Shown piece by piece: positions 18,338 through 27,867 of a stretch of DNA of 64,000 nt. The number at the start of each line of letters is the position of its first letter. Position 1 is the first letter of the stretch. The stretch spans positions 61,858 through 125,857 of the forward strand of contig CALJPQ010000019.1 of the NCBI GenBank assembly GCA_937980645.1, given 5' to 3'. Source of the DNA: an uncultured Saprospiraceae bacterium. Lineage in GTDB: Bacteria > Bacteroidota > Bacteroidia > Chitinophagales > Saprospiraceae. The position numbers were made by a program, and so were the translations under genes. The notes under the pieces are model-generated. The model made no database searches. It saw only the letters and a program-made list of their open reading frames with translations, and was not told the origin of the DNA.

Positions 18338-18368
18338 GCTCGGTGGTGTAAGACTGCCGGGCTTTTTT
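18338..18368 (+). terminator. intrinsic terminator after sigma/partner genes
   Basis: GCTCGG (18338-18343) can pair with CCGGGC (18357-18362, with a G-T wobble), followed by TTTTTT. It lies about 55 bp after the stop. The rest of the spacer to 18632 shows no gene. Confidence 0.55.
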
Positions 18369-18632
18369 ACGCTCCAATTTGATAAGTGTTCGACTTAAAG
18401 ATTAGATAATCAGCCCCTTTATGGAGCGCCCTGTGCTCGTGCTGAGAGGGTCATCGAATGGTGGCTGGGCTGGCACTTTTATCGTTGAGGTTATGGGAGG
18501 CGGAGGCGCTGATCTTGCTTGCCAAAGACCAGGCCGGAAGTATCCGGTGCGAGGTTTGCCGGCACGTTGGGGATGAGGTCTTTGCCTAAAAAAACACGGC
18601 GATACCTGCGCACAAGGTTTTTTCTTCGCGCC

Positions 18633-19955
18633 ATGTTGCGCAAAGCCTTAACGCTGTATGGTCTGACGATGATTGCCGTTGGCTCCTGCATTGGCTCGGG
18701 TATTTTTGTAACGCCTGGCCAGATTGTGCAAGCCGTTCCGAATGCGTTGCTGGTATTATTGGCATGGGTGCTGGGCGGCGTGCTGGCGCTGACGGGAGCG
18801 CTGACATTCAGCGAGTTGGGCGGCATGTTTCCGCATTCGGGCGGAGTATATGCGTATTTGCGCGAGGCGTACGGCGATTTTGCTGCCTTCCTTTACGGCT
18901 GGATTATCCTGCTTGTGGTCAACAGCGGCGCCCTGGCCGGGTTAGGTGCGGCCTTTGCCGAGTACATGAAAATTTTCTTCCCGCACATGGACGAGACCGT
19001 CAAGGTGGGCGTAGCGGCAGCTACAGTGCTTGGCCTGACGGCATTCAATATGCTGGGCGTGCACGTCAGCCAGGCGCTCAGCAATGTGCTCACGGGGTTG
19101 AAATTGCTGGCTATCGGCATCATCATTGCGGTTGGCTTTGTCTTTGGCAGTGCTGAGCGCACAGGGCTGCAATTTTCGCTGAGCGAAGGGGTGCCCGAGG
19201 CCTGGCCGACAGCTTTGCTAACGGCGCTCATCGGTGTGATTTTTTCGGTTGGAGGCTGGCACCATGCCGCTTACGTGGCTGGTGAGGCTATAGATGCGCC
19301 GCGCACGGCGCCACGCGCCATGATGTTGGGCGTGTTCATTGTGCTGACGGCGTATTTGCTGGTCAACGTGGCTTACATGCTGTTGCTTCCGTTAGACGAC
19401 ATCGCCCGTACGCAGCGCGTGGCCGGTGAGGCCATGGAACGAGTGGCCCCTTGGGGCGGCAAGGCGGTAGCAGCAGCCATTGCGCTCTCAATTTTTGGCA
19501 CCGTCAGCATCTACACGATGTCAGCACCGCGCATCTATTTCGCCATGGCCAGCGATGGTATTTTCTTTTCGTCGCTGGCAAAGGTGCATGCGCGTTGGCG
19601 CACGCCGGTGTTGGCCATGCTGGTGCAGGCGATTTGGGCTATAGGCGTGCTGTTGTTTTTTGGTGGCTTGTTCGAGCGCATCATCACATTTGTAACCTTC
19701 GCCGATGCGCTTTTTATGGGCCTGGCCGGCGCAGCGGTGTTCGTTCTGCGGCACAGACACCCGCAGGCGGAGCGTCCGATTCGTGTTTGGGGCTATCCCG
19801 TAGTGCCGGCACTGTTCGTGCTTCTTTCAGCAGCTTTTGCTGTGAATACTTTTTTAGAGCGCCCCGAACAGGCGTTGCCCGGGCTGGGGCTGTTGGCCGT
19901 GGGGGCCGGAGTGTTCGGGTGGCTGAAAAAAAGACGCACGCCAAAGGCTCCGTAA
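18633..19955 (+). CDS. APC-family amino-acid permease
   Basis: 440 aa from the ATG at 18633. The frame extends upstream to 18519, but that part is basic and unlike the family. About twelve transmembrane helices are predicted. Helix 1 contains the broken-helix substrate loop GSCIGSGIFVTPG, and FSELGGMFPHSGGVYAYLRE follows in helix 2-3, both hallmarks of the amino acid-polyamine-organocation family (LAT-like branch). The likely role is amino-acid uptake or exchange at the inner membrane. Substrate not predictable. Flanking genes are unrelated. Confidence 0.87.
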   Translation: MLRKALTLYGLTMIAVGSCIGSGIFVTPGQIVQAVPNALLVLLAWVLGGVLALTGALTFSELGGMFPHSGGVYAYLREAYGDFAAFLYGWIILLVVNSGALAGLGAAFAEYMKIFFPHMDETVKVGVAAATVLGLTAFNMLGVHVSQALSNVLTGLKLLAIGIIIAVGFVFGSAERTGLQFSLSEGVPEAWPTALLTALIGVIFSVGGWHHAAYVAGEAIDAPRTAPRAMMLGVFIVLTAYLLVNVAYMLLLPLDDIARTQRVAGEAMERVAPWGGKAVAAAIALSIFGTVSIYTMSAPRIYFAMASDGIFFSSLAKVHARWRTPVLAMLVQAIWAIGVLLFFGGLFERIITFVTFADALFMGLAGAAVFVLRHRHPQAERPIRVWGYPVVPALFVLLSAAFAVNTFLERPEQALPGLGLLAVGAGVFGWLKKRRTPKAP

Positions 19956-20024
19956 AGGCCGGGCACCTACAGTGTTTGGCAATAAATCCTTACCTAAGCG
20001 GATTTTGGGAGGCACAGCAGAGTT

Positions 20025-20051
20025 GTCGCCTTCGAGGCACGAAAAGGCGAC
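20025..20051. repeat. short hairpin next to dispersed repeat
   Basis: GTCGCCTT (20025-20032) pairs with AAGGCGAC (20044-20051). The corresponding position beside the second repeat copy also holds a hairpin built on GGCGAC/GTCGCC (58829-58859), suggesting the two spacers carry related elements. Confidence 0.5.
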
Positions 20052-20068
20052 CACTCCCGAATAGATAT

Positions 20069-20119
20069 CATTCGTGCATTCGTGGCGCCCTTACTGCCTG
20101 AGGACGATGGCATTTTGTC
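20069..20119 (+). repeat. 51-bp dispersed intergenic repeat, copy 1
   Basis: Matches 58881-58931 at 48 of 51 positions by direct comparison. It begins CATTCGTGCATTCGTGGCG and ends GGCATTTTGTC. Weaker similarity seems to continue for about 25 bp downstream. Here the complementary left arm seen in copy 2 is missing, so this copy looks partial. It is in the 298-bp spacer between the permease and the DUF423 gene. Confidence 0.85.
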
Positions 20120-20217
20120 TTGTACGTGCAGGATTGGTTAAAAAAGCCCTTGTCCTTGTAGGTTGTGATTGTTCTGGCCCGGCGGAGGGCAAACTGCACG
20201 CGCACGATGGGGTGCTG

Positions 20218-20225
20218 TATCTTTA
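20218..20225 (+). promoter_or_regulatory. near-consensus -7 box of the DUF423 gene
   Basis: TATCTTTA differs from TAnnTTTG only in the last base and lies 28 bp before the ATG at 20254. Confidence 0.3.
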
Positions 20226-20253
20226 GGGCCGAAAAACAAACCGCTATATTGCT

Positions 20254-20637
20254 ATGACGAGTTCTCGCCTTTTGCGCATCGCCGCCTTTTCGGGCGCGGC
20301 AACGGTTGCGCTGGGCGCTTTTGGCGCACATGGGCTGAAACCCTATTTATCGGATTATCAGGCGACTATCTTTGAAAAGGCCGTTCAGTATCAGTTTGTC
20401 CATACGCTGGCGTTGCTGGCTGTGGGCGTACTGATGGGCCGCAGTGAGCGCGTGTGGCTTCGGCGCAGTGGCTGGCTGTTTGGGCTGGGCATACTCTTCT
20501 TTTGCGGTTCGCTGTACCTGTTGGCCTGCCGCGAACTGCTGCCTTTTCCCGTAGGTTGGGCAGGGCCTATCACGCCGGTAGGCGGGCTTTGCTTCATCGG
20601 CGGGTGGCTGGCGCTGGCCTGGGGGTTGCGGCGGTAA
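20254..20637 (+). CDS. DUF423 (YgdD-type) small membrane protein
   Basis: 127 aa, four transmembrane helices. The N-terminus ALGAFGAHGLKPYL (19-32), then FEKAVQYQFVHTLALLAVGV and a C-terminal GPITPVGGLCFIGGWLAL are the conserved features of DUF423 inner-membrane proteins. Function of the family is unknown. Length is typical. It stands alone between the repeat-bearing spacer and the convergent sensor kinase. Confidence 0.9.
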   Translation: MTSSRLLRIAAFSGAATVALGAFGAHGLKPYLSDYQATIFEKAVQYQFVHTLALLAVGVLMGRSERVWLRRSGWLFGLGILFFCGSLYLLACRELLPFPVGWAGPITPVGGLCFIGGWLALAWGLRR

Positions 20638-20704
20638 TGCTCTGCTTTTAGTGCTTGCCTTTCAGTCGGCCGATTTGTCTGCAGGTGCGAGGAGGCTGCA
20701 GGTC

Positions 20705-23700
20705 TCAGGTAGAAGCGGCCTCCTCCGGCTGTTCGGCGGGCGTCTCACAGGCTGAGATGGGCAGTTCCACGTAGAAGTCCGTGCCTTCGCCCGGGCGTGT
20801 CTCGAAGTAGATATTACCGTCATGCGCCTCGATGATGCGCTTGCAAATGGCCAGGCCCAGGCCGCTGCCGGAGCTTTTGGTGGTAAAGTTCGGCTCAAAG
20901 ACGCGCTTTTGGATTTCGGGCGGAATGCCGCCGCCGTTGTCGCGGATGCGCACCACCGAGAAATCGCCCTGGCGGGTTATCGAAAGCTCAATACGGCCCT
21001 TGCGCTCGGCCGGTACGGCCTGAATGGCGTTGATGACTAAGTTGTTGAACACCCGAATGAGGTGGTTCTTGTCGCCCTGGATGTGGTAGCGTTCGGGCGG
21101 CAAATGGATGCTCAGGTCCACGTTGCGGTCTTCGGTGAAGAGGTCATAGACGCTTTCGACCACATCGTTGAGCACCATGTCGTGCTTTTGCCGGATGTCC
21201 AAGTTGGCAAACAGCGAGAATTCGGTGGCGATTTGGGCCAGTGAGTCTATTTGTTCGATGAGGCGTGCGATGGCTTTTTTCAAGTAAGCGGCTGCCTGTG
21301 CCGGGTCAGATGAGAGGCGCTCCAGCTGCTGCATAGATAGTTTGATGGTGGTCAGCGGGTTTTTGATGTCGTGCGCTACCTGTCGGGCCATTTCGCGCCA
21401 GGCGCTTTCGCGTTCTAAGCGGATGAGCCGCGCTTTGGACTCTTCCAGTTTGTCCACCATTCGGTTGTACTCGTCAATGAGTGCGCTGATTTCGTCGCCG
21501 GCCTGTTCGGCGTATTCGAGCGGTTCGTTTTTGTCTTCCAATTTCAGGCGCTGGATTTTGTCGGAAATCAGCTTGAGCGGGCTGGTGATAGAGTTCGACA
21601 GCGTGTACGACACCGCGTAAGCGATGAGCATGAGAAAGACATAGACACTGGCCAGCAGGCCGATGAAGTCCGACACTTCGGGGCCTACTTTGCGCCCGGA
21701 GAGGAAATAGGGCACCCCCAGGAATCCGAGCAGCTGGTTTTGGTTGTTGCGTACCGGCAGGTAACGGTTGGTATAGGTGGCACCGCCGGCGCGTTCGGTG
21801 GCGGTGGCTTCCTGTTCCTGGCCTGCCGTGAGGCGGGCATAGGCGTCTGCACTCATTCGGTTGGGCAGCACCCCGATGCGCACCAGCGGGTTTTGGGTCG
21901 AGAAGAGGAGCAGGCCCTCCGTTGAAAAGAAGTTAACATCTGTGGCTAAGCTGGCGGCCTGTGGTGCTAAGAGTTGCGGAACGACCTGTGCTAGGGTATC
22001 CTGGTGAGGCGGTATGTCGCCCAATTGGATGCGCATGTACGTGAGCACTGCTTCGGCCCGGCGGTCTAAGTCGGCCTCTTCGCGTTGGCGCGCCTGGTCA
22101 GCAAAGTGCACATAGGTGAGGGCGATGGCGCCGGCAAAGCCTGCCCCAATGAGAGCAAAGGTTCGGTAGTGAATGCGCTTGGACAGCGAGCCTCGGCCGG
22201 CGAAGCTCAGCTGGTAATGCGCGGGCAGAAATTCTAGCCAGGTGTTGAGGAGTGCTACGACAACAATGACCAGCAAGCACAGGGCGAAGAGTACCGAGAA
22301 AAGATACAGCGGCTTGCGCGCATCGGCTAATGAGCGCCCGACGGCAGCGGCAGCCGTACCATCGGCGGTGCTGTACACGGCATCGACGCGACGTGGTTTG
22401 GCCGTTATGCGCTCTTCGGCTCGCCCGCGAGGCAGGTCTTTGGCAAAAACGGCCCGGCTGGCCTCGCCCTGGTCCACCACTAAGTAGCCGCGGCGTTGCA
22501 CGGCGTAATCGTAGGTGAATAGGCGTTGCATGCCCTGATAAGGCTGCCGGTAGAACAGTTCCGAATAGACGCGCGTAGGCTGCGGATAGACGTGGTCGAA
22601 GAAGAAATACACCTCGGCGGGTTGGGCCGGGTCGTTGATGCGCTGCATAGGTGTGCGCAGCATGTATCGGAAGACCCCATTGGCAGCCACTACATAGCGC
22701 ACCTGAGGCAGGCCGTCCACGGGAGCGCCTTTGGACCAGCTGTTTTCGACAATTTCCGCGCGGTCTTGCGGCTGGTCTTGGGGCAACACCGAGCCGTCCT
22801 TATCGAAGGCAAAGACCGACAGGCGGTAGTTTTGAAAGAGATAGCTGTATGGGTAGGTCAATTCGTATGCGCGCTGGCGCAGGTCGGCAGCCAGAGGTCG
22901 GAAAGGCCAGGGTTTGAGCAGGTTGGCCAGGGTGCTGTCCTGCATCAGCAGGGGCGCTACCCGGCGCAGCTGCGGCTCGGCGTATTCCGAGTCGCGCCCC
23001 AGTGCCAGTGCCTCGGCATAGGCTAAGCGCGTCTGGCGGTCTTTTTCGGCATTGAAGAAATACAACGACCCTGCAGTAAGCGCCGAAAACAGCATCAGCC
23101 ACACCGCCAGGCCAACCAGGCGCTGTACCCGCAAGGCGATAGAGCGCTGAAACAGAGCCGCATAGCCCGTCGCCAGCGCAATCATCACAAACAACGGCCA
23201 CGGAGTCGGTATACCAACGACCCATGCGAGCGCAAAGGCGACAACCGCGCCTATCCCCAAGGCTGTCAGGCGTTGCGGCGTTGGCAGGCCGCATTCGTGG
23301 GCCGTGAAGATGAAGCGATGGTGAAAAAGAAACAATGCCAACAGCACCGCCAGCACACCGGCCAACGCCAGGGCTGAAAAGCGGTCAGCATTGAGCAGGT
23401 TATCGAAATCAAACGATATACCCGACTGGAAAATCAGCCAGTGGCATAGCCATACCACGCCCAGTGCACTGCATATAGTGGTTGCGTATGCCAGCGTGCT
23501 AATGGCCATGCGGGCGGGTAACGAGAGCCGTTGTGCCAGACCTTCCTTTCGCGAAACGCGATGGAAAAACACCGCAAACCACAGCAGCAGCGTCAGGTGC
23601 AGCAGCAAATCGCCCACCGAGCGCACGCCTAAGATGGGGCGTTCCAAGGGCCGATCAAATACCGACAACTCCTCCAGCGACTCGCGGCTGAACCCCGTAG

Positions 23701-24466
23701 CTGCACTGAGCGCCCAGAGCGCCGACAGCGTTAGCACCAGCAGCCCAATGGCCTGCCAGCGCTTGCCCTGCCCGTGCCAGCGCAGCACCACCCGCGACAC
23801 CCAGGCTAACACCAGCGCTATCAGCAGCAACAGCGCCGCCAAAAGAACGCCCTGCACCCACATCGCCTGCACATGCCCCTGCGCCGATAGCCCGAATAAG
23901 GGCGCACCACCCACGTAAACCGGCTCTCCAGCGGCGGCAGCTGTTATTTCAACGCCCGAAGGAATGGAAAGACTCACTGGAAAATATCGCTGCCCAGCTA
24001 TCTGCCATTCCACCGGCACCCATACCGATAGCGTCGCCTCCGCCTCAAACGGACGCGAATACACGTAAAAATAGCCCACTGGCATCCGCACGCCCTGCCG
24101 TTGTTCGCCCTTGTTTGCTAGCATGCGCAGCACTTCAGGCAGGGGTGAAACGAAATTATTGGAGGCAAACAGCACCGAGTCGCGCTGGTGAATGAGCAGT
24201 GTGTAATTCTGCTGGCTTTGCTCCTTAAGGGAATTGCTCCAGCCCTCCGCATCGGCTGGCGAATGGCCGCGCAGCACCGCCTGTATCGCCGGGCGTTCGC
24301 GCTCAAGCCATTGCAGGGCCGCCGACTCTTGTTCCGACACATACACCTCCATACGCGCAGCCCATTGTCGAAGCAGCGCCGTATCTTTGAGGCTGCTTTG
24401 CGCAGTGTAAGCCACTGCCATCAAAATAACCCCGGCGAAAAGGTACAGGAGCGAGCTTTTCATCAT
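20705..24466 (-). CDS. very large membrane-bound sensor histidine kinase
   Basis: 1253 aa from the ATG at 24466; the frame also opens at a GTG at 24532, a less likely start. An N-terminal transmembrane helix anchors a periplasmic domain (to about 200). A block of seven or so helices follows, then a second large periplasmic domain and another helix. The C-terminal part has a HAMP-like linker (PLKLISDKIQRLKLEDKNEP), HisKA with phosphoacceptor H1032 in QVAHDIKNPLTTIKLSMQQL, and HATPase boxes NLVINAIQAVP, DNGGGIPPE and GSGLGLAI. The kinase half resembles NtrY. The doubled sensor region is long even for Bacteroidota. No response regulator is adjacent; the signal is unknown. Confidence 0.9.
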   Translation of the reverse strand: MMKSSLLYLFAGVILMAVAYTAQSSLKDTALLRQWAARMEVYVSEQESAALQWLERERPAIQAVLRGHSPADAEGWSNSLKEQSQQNYTLLIHQRDSVLFASNNFVSPLPEVLRMLANKGEQRQGVRMPVGYFYVYSRPFEAEATLSVWVPVEWQIAGQRYFPVSLSIPSGVEITAAAAGEPVYVGGAPLFGLSAQGHVQAMWVQGVLLAALLLLIALVLAWVSRVVLRWHGQGKRWQAIGLLVLTLSALWALSAATGFSRESLEELSVFDRPLERPILGVRSVGDLLLHLTLLLWFAVFFHRVSRKEGLAQRLSLPARMAISTLAYATTICSALGVVWLCHWLIFQSGISFDFDNLLNADRFSALALAGVLAVLLALFLFHHRFIFTAHECGLPTPQRLTALGIGAVVAFALAWVVGIPTPWPLFVMIALATGYAALFQRSIALRVQRLVGLAVWLMLFSALTAGSLYFFNAEKDRQTRLAYAEALALGRDSEYAEPQLRRVAPLLMQDSTLANLLKPWPFRPLAADLRQRAYELTYPYSYLFQNYRLSVFAFDKDGSVLPQDQPQDRAEIVENSWSKGAPVDGLPQVRYVVAANGVFRYMLRTPMQRINDPAQPAEVYFFFDHVYPQPTRVYSELFYRQPYQGMQRLFTYDYAVQRRGYLVVDQGEASRAVFAKDLPRGRAEERITAKPRRVDAVYSTADGTAAAAVGRSLADARKPLYLFSVLFALCLLVIVVVALLNTWLEFLPAHYQLSFAGRGSLSKRIHYRTFALIGAGFAGAIALTYVHFADQARQREEADLDRRAEAVLTYMRIQLGDIPPHQDTLAQVVPQLLAPQAASLATDVNFFSTEGLLLFSTQNPLVRIGVLPNRMSADAYARLTAGQEQEATATERAGGATYTNRYLPVRNNQNQLLGFLGVPYFLSGRKVGPEVSDFIGLLASVYVFLMLIAYAVSYTLSNSITSPLKLISDKIQRLKLEDKNEPLEYAEQAGDEISALIDEYNRMVDKLEESKARLIRLERESAWREMARQVAHDIKNPLTTIKLSMQQLERLSSDPAQAAAYLKKAIARLIEQIDSLAQIATEFSLFANLDIRQKHDMVLNDVVESVYDLFTEDRNVDLSIHLPPERYHIQGDKNHLIRVFNNLVINAIQAVPAERKGRIELSITRQGDFSVVRIRDNGGGIPPEIQKRVFEPNFTTKSSGSGLGLAICKRIIEAHDGNIYFETRPGEGTDFYVELPISACETPAEQPEEAAST

Positions 24467-24573
24467 AATATGCGCACAAAAGCGGTGAATGCGAGGCTTC
24501 CGTAGCGTCCGTCGGCGGCTCGTCAGGCTCACCGCTCCTTGTCAGTTACAGGCTTACCGGCGCAAGCATTGCG

Positions 24574-24581
24574 CAAAAGTA
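24574..24581 (-). promoter_or_regulatory. TAnnTTTG -7 promoter box of the sensor kinase
   Basis: Reads TACTTTTG on the minus strand, an exact consensus match, about 108 bp upstream of the ATG at 24466. Confidence 0.45.
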
Positions 24582-24686
24582 CAAGAAGCCTTCGGCTAAA
24601 AAAGCGCTGTGCAAAACCAAAAAATCATGCCAACCCATCCGGCAGCATCGTCGTCATAAGGACATACACACCGCCTGAAAAGACTT

Positions 24687-25099
24687 GCACTGCAAATCGC
24701 TCTGCCGCCTTTGCCCCTTAGGGGCGGGGAGGAAAGTCCGGACAACACAGAGCACCGCGCCACCTAACGGGTGGGGTCTCGACAACGGTCGAGGCACAGA
24801 GAGGGTCACAGAAAATAACCGCCTCAGGTCCAAGGGCCTGCGGTAAGGGTGAAAACGTGCGGTAAGAGCGCACGGCGCTCCGGCGCAAGCCGGAGGGCGG
24901 ATAAACCTCGCGGGTTGAAATGCCATGTATACCTTGCGCTCCGCTTCGGCGGAGGATGTGTGGCTCGCACATCGGCCTTCTCTACGGCCAGCAAGGGGGG
25001 TAGGCAGCGCAGAGCCGCGTCGTGAGGCGTCGGCCCAGATAAATGGCAGAGGCCCGGCAACGGGAACAGAATCCGGCTTACAGGTTTGCAGTGCTTTTT
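24687..25099 (+). ncRNA. rnpB: RNase P RNA, bacterial class A
   Basis: The catalytic RNA that matures tRNA 5' ends. Landmarks of the universal core are present in order: GAGGAAAGTCCGGAC (P4/CR I region, near 24729), GGGTGAAAACGTGCGGTAAG (near 24847), GATAAATGGCAGAGGC (near 25037) and GGGAACAGAATCCGGCTTAC (near 25063). The closing P1 helix is GCACTGCAAA (24687-24696) with TTTGCAGTGC (25085-25094). P1 is followed at once by TTTTT, so it doubles as the intrinsic terminator. Size of about 410 nt is normal for type A. No protein gene should be called here despite open frames on both strands. Confidence 0.96.
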
Positions 25100-25154
25100 C
25101 AGCCGGGCTACCGGCAGGGTTTATGATGGCCAAACGCACTTTGGGCGCATGCCC

Positions 25155-26309
25155 CTATGCCTCGCTCCGATAGCGCCGCATCAGCCCTTTGACCACCACC
25201 AGCACCACGATGGGCAGCGCTGCTTCAGGCAAGTCTTGCGGAATAAACCCCCACATCACCAGCGTCACGAGTGCAATAGCGCCTACCACGGTGAAGTAGG
25301 TTTCGGTCAGCTCGGTGCGCTTCGCACGCCAGAAGAAGAGCAGGTGTGTGGGCAATGCCCACAGCAGGTTCCAGTTGTTCTTCGTCGTCGTGTGGTCGGT
25401 GGCAAACCACAGCAGGAAGAGGATGAGGCCCGCCAGGCCCAGGGCAAACCAGAACACGACATCGAATACCCGTTCGGCGCGGCGGCTGAACATGGAGGCG
25501 AAGCCCACGGCGGCCACCAGGCACATCACCCAGAGCGGATTACCGAAAAAGCCGTGTTGGGGGGCGGGTTTAGGCGGCAACGACCATTCAGGTATTTGCC
25601 GCTCTTCGATGACTAAGGGCAGCGTGTCGGCCACGCGGGCGCGGGCAAACATGTCGCGCATGTGGTCGGGCAAGAACATGTAGTCGCGCCCCAGGGCTAC
25701 GCGGTCTGCCGGTTGCCCCAGCGCCAGGTCAATGCCGAAGCGCGTCCAGGGGTGATTCGTCAGGTAAGGGTGTAGCAGGTCGCGCATGGTGGCGCCCAGC
25801 GGCAGGAAGGTCGTATCGAACGAAATCTGGTAGAGGTACACCTTCTCGACCACGTCGCGGATGCGAGTGGCGCAGTTGTCGTAGAAGAAATCGTAGAGGT
25901 AGTACTTGTTTTCCTCCAAGGCGTTGACCTCCAGCAGGTCGAACAGCAGCTGCCGCTGTTGGGCGTTGAGGTTGAGCACCTGCTCTTGCATGACGCGCTC
26001 TTCGAGCAGGTTGCCGTACTCGAAGTAGCGGTAAGGTTCGATATCTAAGTAATAGCGCAGGCGCCCGCGGCAGAAGTTGAGCAGGAAGTTAGGGTCTTCA
26101 AAGTCGAAGGTGCCGAAGTTGTAGCATCGGTCGAGCCGGAGTACGGGGTCATAGACGCGCAAGGCGCTATGGCCGAAGAGGCTATACAGCATAGTGCCGG
26201 GCGCGGCCGTCATCAGGCTGATACGGGCCTGGTCCGACAACTGCGTTTGAGCCAGCGCAGGCACTACCGCGGCCAACAGCAAGGCGAGAGCGAGGAGGCA
26301 GTTTTTCAT
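25155..26309 (-). CDS. lnb: DUF4105 / Lnb-type lipoprotein N-acyltransferase candidate
   Basis: 384 aa with signal peptide (cleavage near PALAQ). The N-terminal periplasmic domain (about 22-245) carries LFGHSALRV with H47 and FFYDNCATRI with C146, the expected His/Cys pair of a papain-like acyltransferase or peptidase fold. Five transmembrane helices follow (about 255-375). To my knowledge this DUF4105 architecture is that of Lnb, described in Bacteroides as adding the third acyl chain to lipoproteins in place of Lnt; paralogs of other function may exist. The gene follows the glucosaminidase gene by 32 bp and ends 55 bp from rnpB, convergently. Confidence 0.75.
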   Translation of the reverse strand: MKNCLLALALLLAAVVPALAQTQLSDQARISLMTAAPGTMLYSLFGHSALRVYDPVLRLDRCYNFGTFDFEDPNFLLNFCRGRLRYYLDIEPYRYFEYGNLLEERVMQEQVLNLNAQQRQLLFDLLEVNALEENKYYLYDFFYDNCATRIRDVVEKVYLYQISFDTTFLPLGATMRDLLHPYLTNHPWTRFGIDLALGQPADRVALGRDYMFLPDHMRDMFARARVADTLPLVIEERQIPEWSLPPKPAPQHGFFGNPLWVMCLVAAVGFASMFSRRAERVFDVVFWFALGLAGLILFLLWFATDHTTTKNNWNLLWALPTHLLFFWRAKRTELTETYFTVVGAIALVTLVMWGFIPQDLPEAALPIVVLVVVKGLMRRYRSEA

Positions 26310-26341
26310 GAATAGCGCGGGGGCTGTTTGTCTGGCGTTTT

Positions 26342-27802
26342 TTATTGAATGCGCAAGACCTGCCCTATCTGAATTTGGTCGGAGGCAAGCTGGTTCATGC
26401 GTTTGAGTTCGGCCACGGAGATGCCGTATCGGCGCGAAATGCTAAAGAGCGTGTCGCCGCGTTCGACGCGGTGAAAAACCGCCTGCGGTTGCGGTGGCTG
26501 CGTTGGTTGCGTTGGCGGTGCCGGTGGTGTTGGACTGGGCCATTGCGGTTGCGGTAGGGGGGTAGGTGCTGGCGGTCGGGGCTGCGGTGCAGGCTCCGGA
26601 ATGGGGTCCGTTGGGTACGGGACACCGACGACAGCAGGACGGTCGGGCAGCGGCTGTGGTGCAGGTGTTGAGGGAGTGTTAGTAGTGTCGGGACGCTCGA
26701 AAGGAGGCCTGTCATCAGGCACTAAAGGCGGCGTCGGAGTGGGGCGAGGCGGTGCAGGTGTGCCGCCATCGCGCAAGCGCACGACTTCGCCGGGCTGGCG
26801 GCGGCCCCGGAGGCGGATTTTTTCATTGACGGCGGGTTCTTGCCCGTAGGTCATGCCGTTGCGTTCCAGCAATGCCTCGAGCTGGATGCCGTACTGTTGG
26901 GCGATGTCGAGCATGGTCTGGCCCGTGCGCACGAAGTGGTGAGTGGTGCGCCCGCGCCAGCTGCGCCGTTTGGGCTGGATGAAGATGCGCGTGCCCACCG
27001 GCAGGCGGTCGCCGGGGGCAAATATCCGGTCGTTGTAGTCGGCCACCTCGCCAGGGTTGAGCTGGTAAATGCGCGCGATATCAGCAATCGTTTCACCCGG
27101 GCGCGACTGCACCACTTTGACGTCATTGACGTATTGGATGCGCTCCTGAGGCGGTATGCGCTCGGGCACTACGCCGCCCGGCGGGGGCGCCACAGCAGCG
27201 CCCGGCTGGTCGTACTCGTACAAGCGCAGGTTTTCAATGAGCTCAATCAGGCGGTCGGCGTAGGTGGGCGAGCTGGCATAGCCCGCTGTTTGCAGGCCGC
27301 GCGCCCAGCCGCGGTAGTCGGTAGGGTCCAGGTTGAACAGGAAACCATAGCGCGCGGCCTTGCGTGGGTCGCGGATGAATTCGCTATGGTCGAAGAAGCC
27401 CTCTTCAGGCCGCTCATAGCGGCGGAAGCAGGACTCGATGAGGTTGCCGCTGGCGTCGCGGTCGTCGTCCTTTTTATGGTAGGTGCGGCCCGTCCAGTTG
27501 CCGCTGCACTTGATGCCGAAGTGGTTATTGGCATTCACAGCCAGCTCGCTGCGCCCTGAGCCACTCTCCAGGATGCCTTGGGCCAGCTTGATAGAGGCCG
27601 GGATGCCCGTGCGCTGCATTTCAGCGATGGCGATGTCCTTGTAGCGCTGCACGTAGTCCAGTTGAACGTTGCCGGTGGATTTGACCGCCGACACAGGTTC
27701 GGGCGAACGCAGCGGGCGTGGGGGAGAGGCTGGCCGGCTGCTTTTGCAGCCCAACCAGATGAGCAGAGGAAGAGAAAACCAGAGCAAACGCATGTCTTTC
27801 AT
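26342..27802 (-). CDS. glucosaminidase-LysM cell-wall hydrolase (lipoprotein)
   Basis: 486 aa. The N-terminus is lipoprotein-like (LLIWLGC, Cys19). A GH73-type glucosaminidase domain (about 54-200) contains IKLAQGILESGSGRSELA with predicted catalytic E79 and NNHFGIKC. Two LysM-like segments follow (about 220-335, with GETIADIARIYQLNPGEV), then a Pro-rich linker (about 355-440), and a clear C-terminal LysM RGDTLFSISRRYGISVAELK. It should cut peptidoglycan glycan strands at the cell envelope. The neighbouring gene upstream (27868-29133) is a paralog; the two and the Lnb candidate appear cotranscribed. Confidence 0.9.
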   Translation of the reverse strand: MKDMRLLWFSLPLLIWLGCKSSRPASPPRPLRSPEPVSAVKSTGNVQLDYVQRYKDIAIAEMQRTGIPASIKLAQGILESGSGRSELAVNANNHFGIKCSGNWTGRTYHKKDDDRDASGNLIESCFRRYERPEEGFFDHSEFIRDPRKAARYGFLFNLDPTDYRGWARGLQTAGYASSPTYADRLIELIENLRLYEYDQPGAAVAPPPGGVVPERIPPQERIQYVNDVKVVQSRPGETIADIARIYQLNPGEVADYNDRIFAPGDRLPVGTRIFIQPKRRSWRGRTTHHFVRTGQTMLDIAQQYGIQLEALLERNGMTYGQEPAVNEKIRLRGRRQPGEVVRLRDGGTPAPPRPTPTPPLVPDDRPPFERPDTTNTPSTPAPQPLPDRPAVVGVPYPTDPIPEPAPQPRPPAPTPLPQPQWPSPTPPAPPTQPTQPPQPQAVFHRVERGDTLFSISRRYGISVAELKRMNQLASDQIQIGQVLRIQ

Positions 27803-27867
27803 CGCGGCCAGTATGTGTTTCAGGTTACAGGCAGGTGCAAAGATGCAAGGTTTGCCTACAACGTTCC

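Noticed and set aside
24654..25139. Open frames on both strands across 24.65-25.14 kb
   Set aside because: The region is the RNase P RNA gene; the conserved RNA core explains the sequence and the predicted peptides match nothing.
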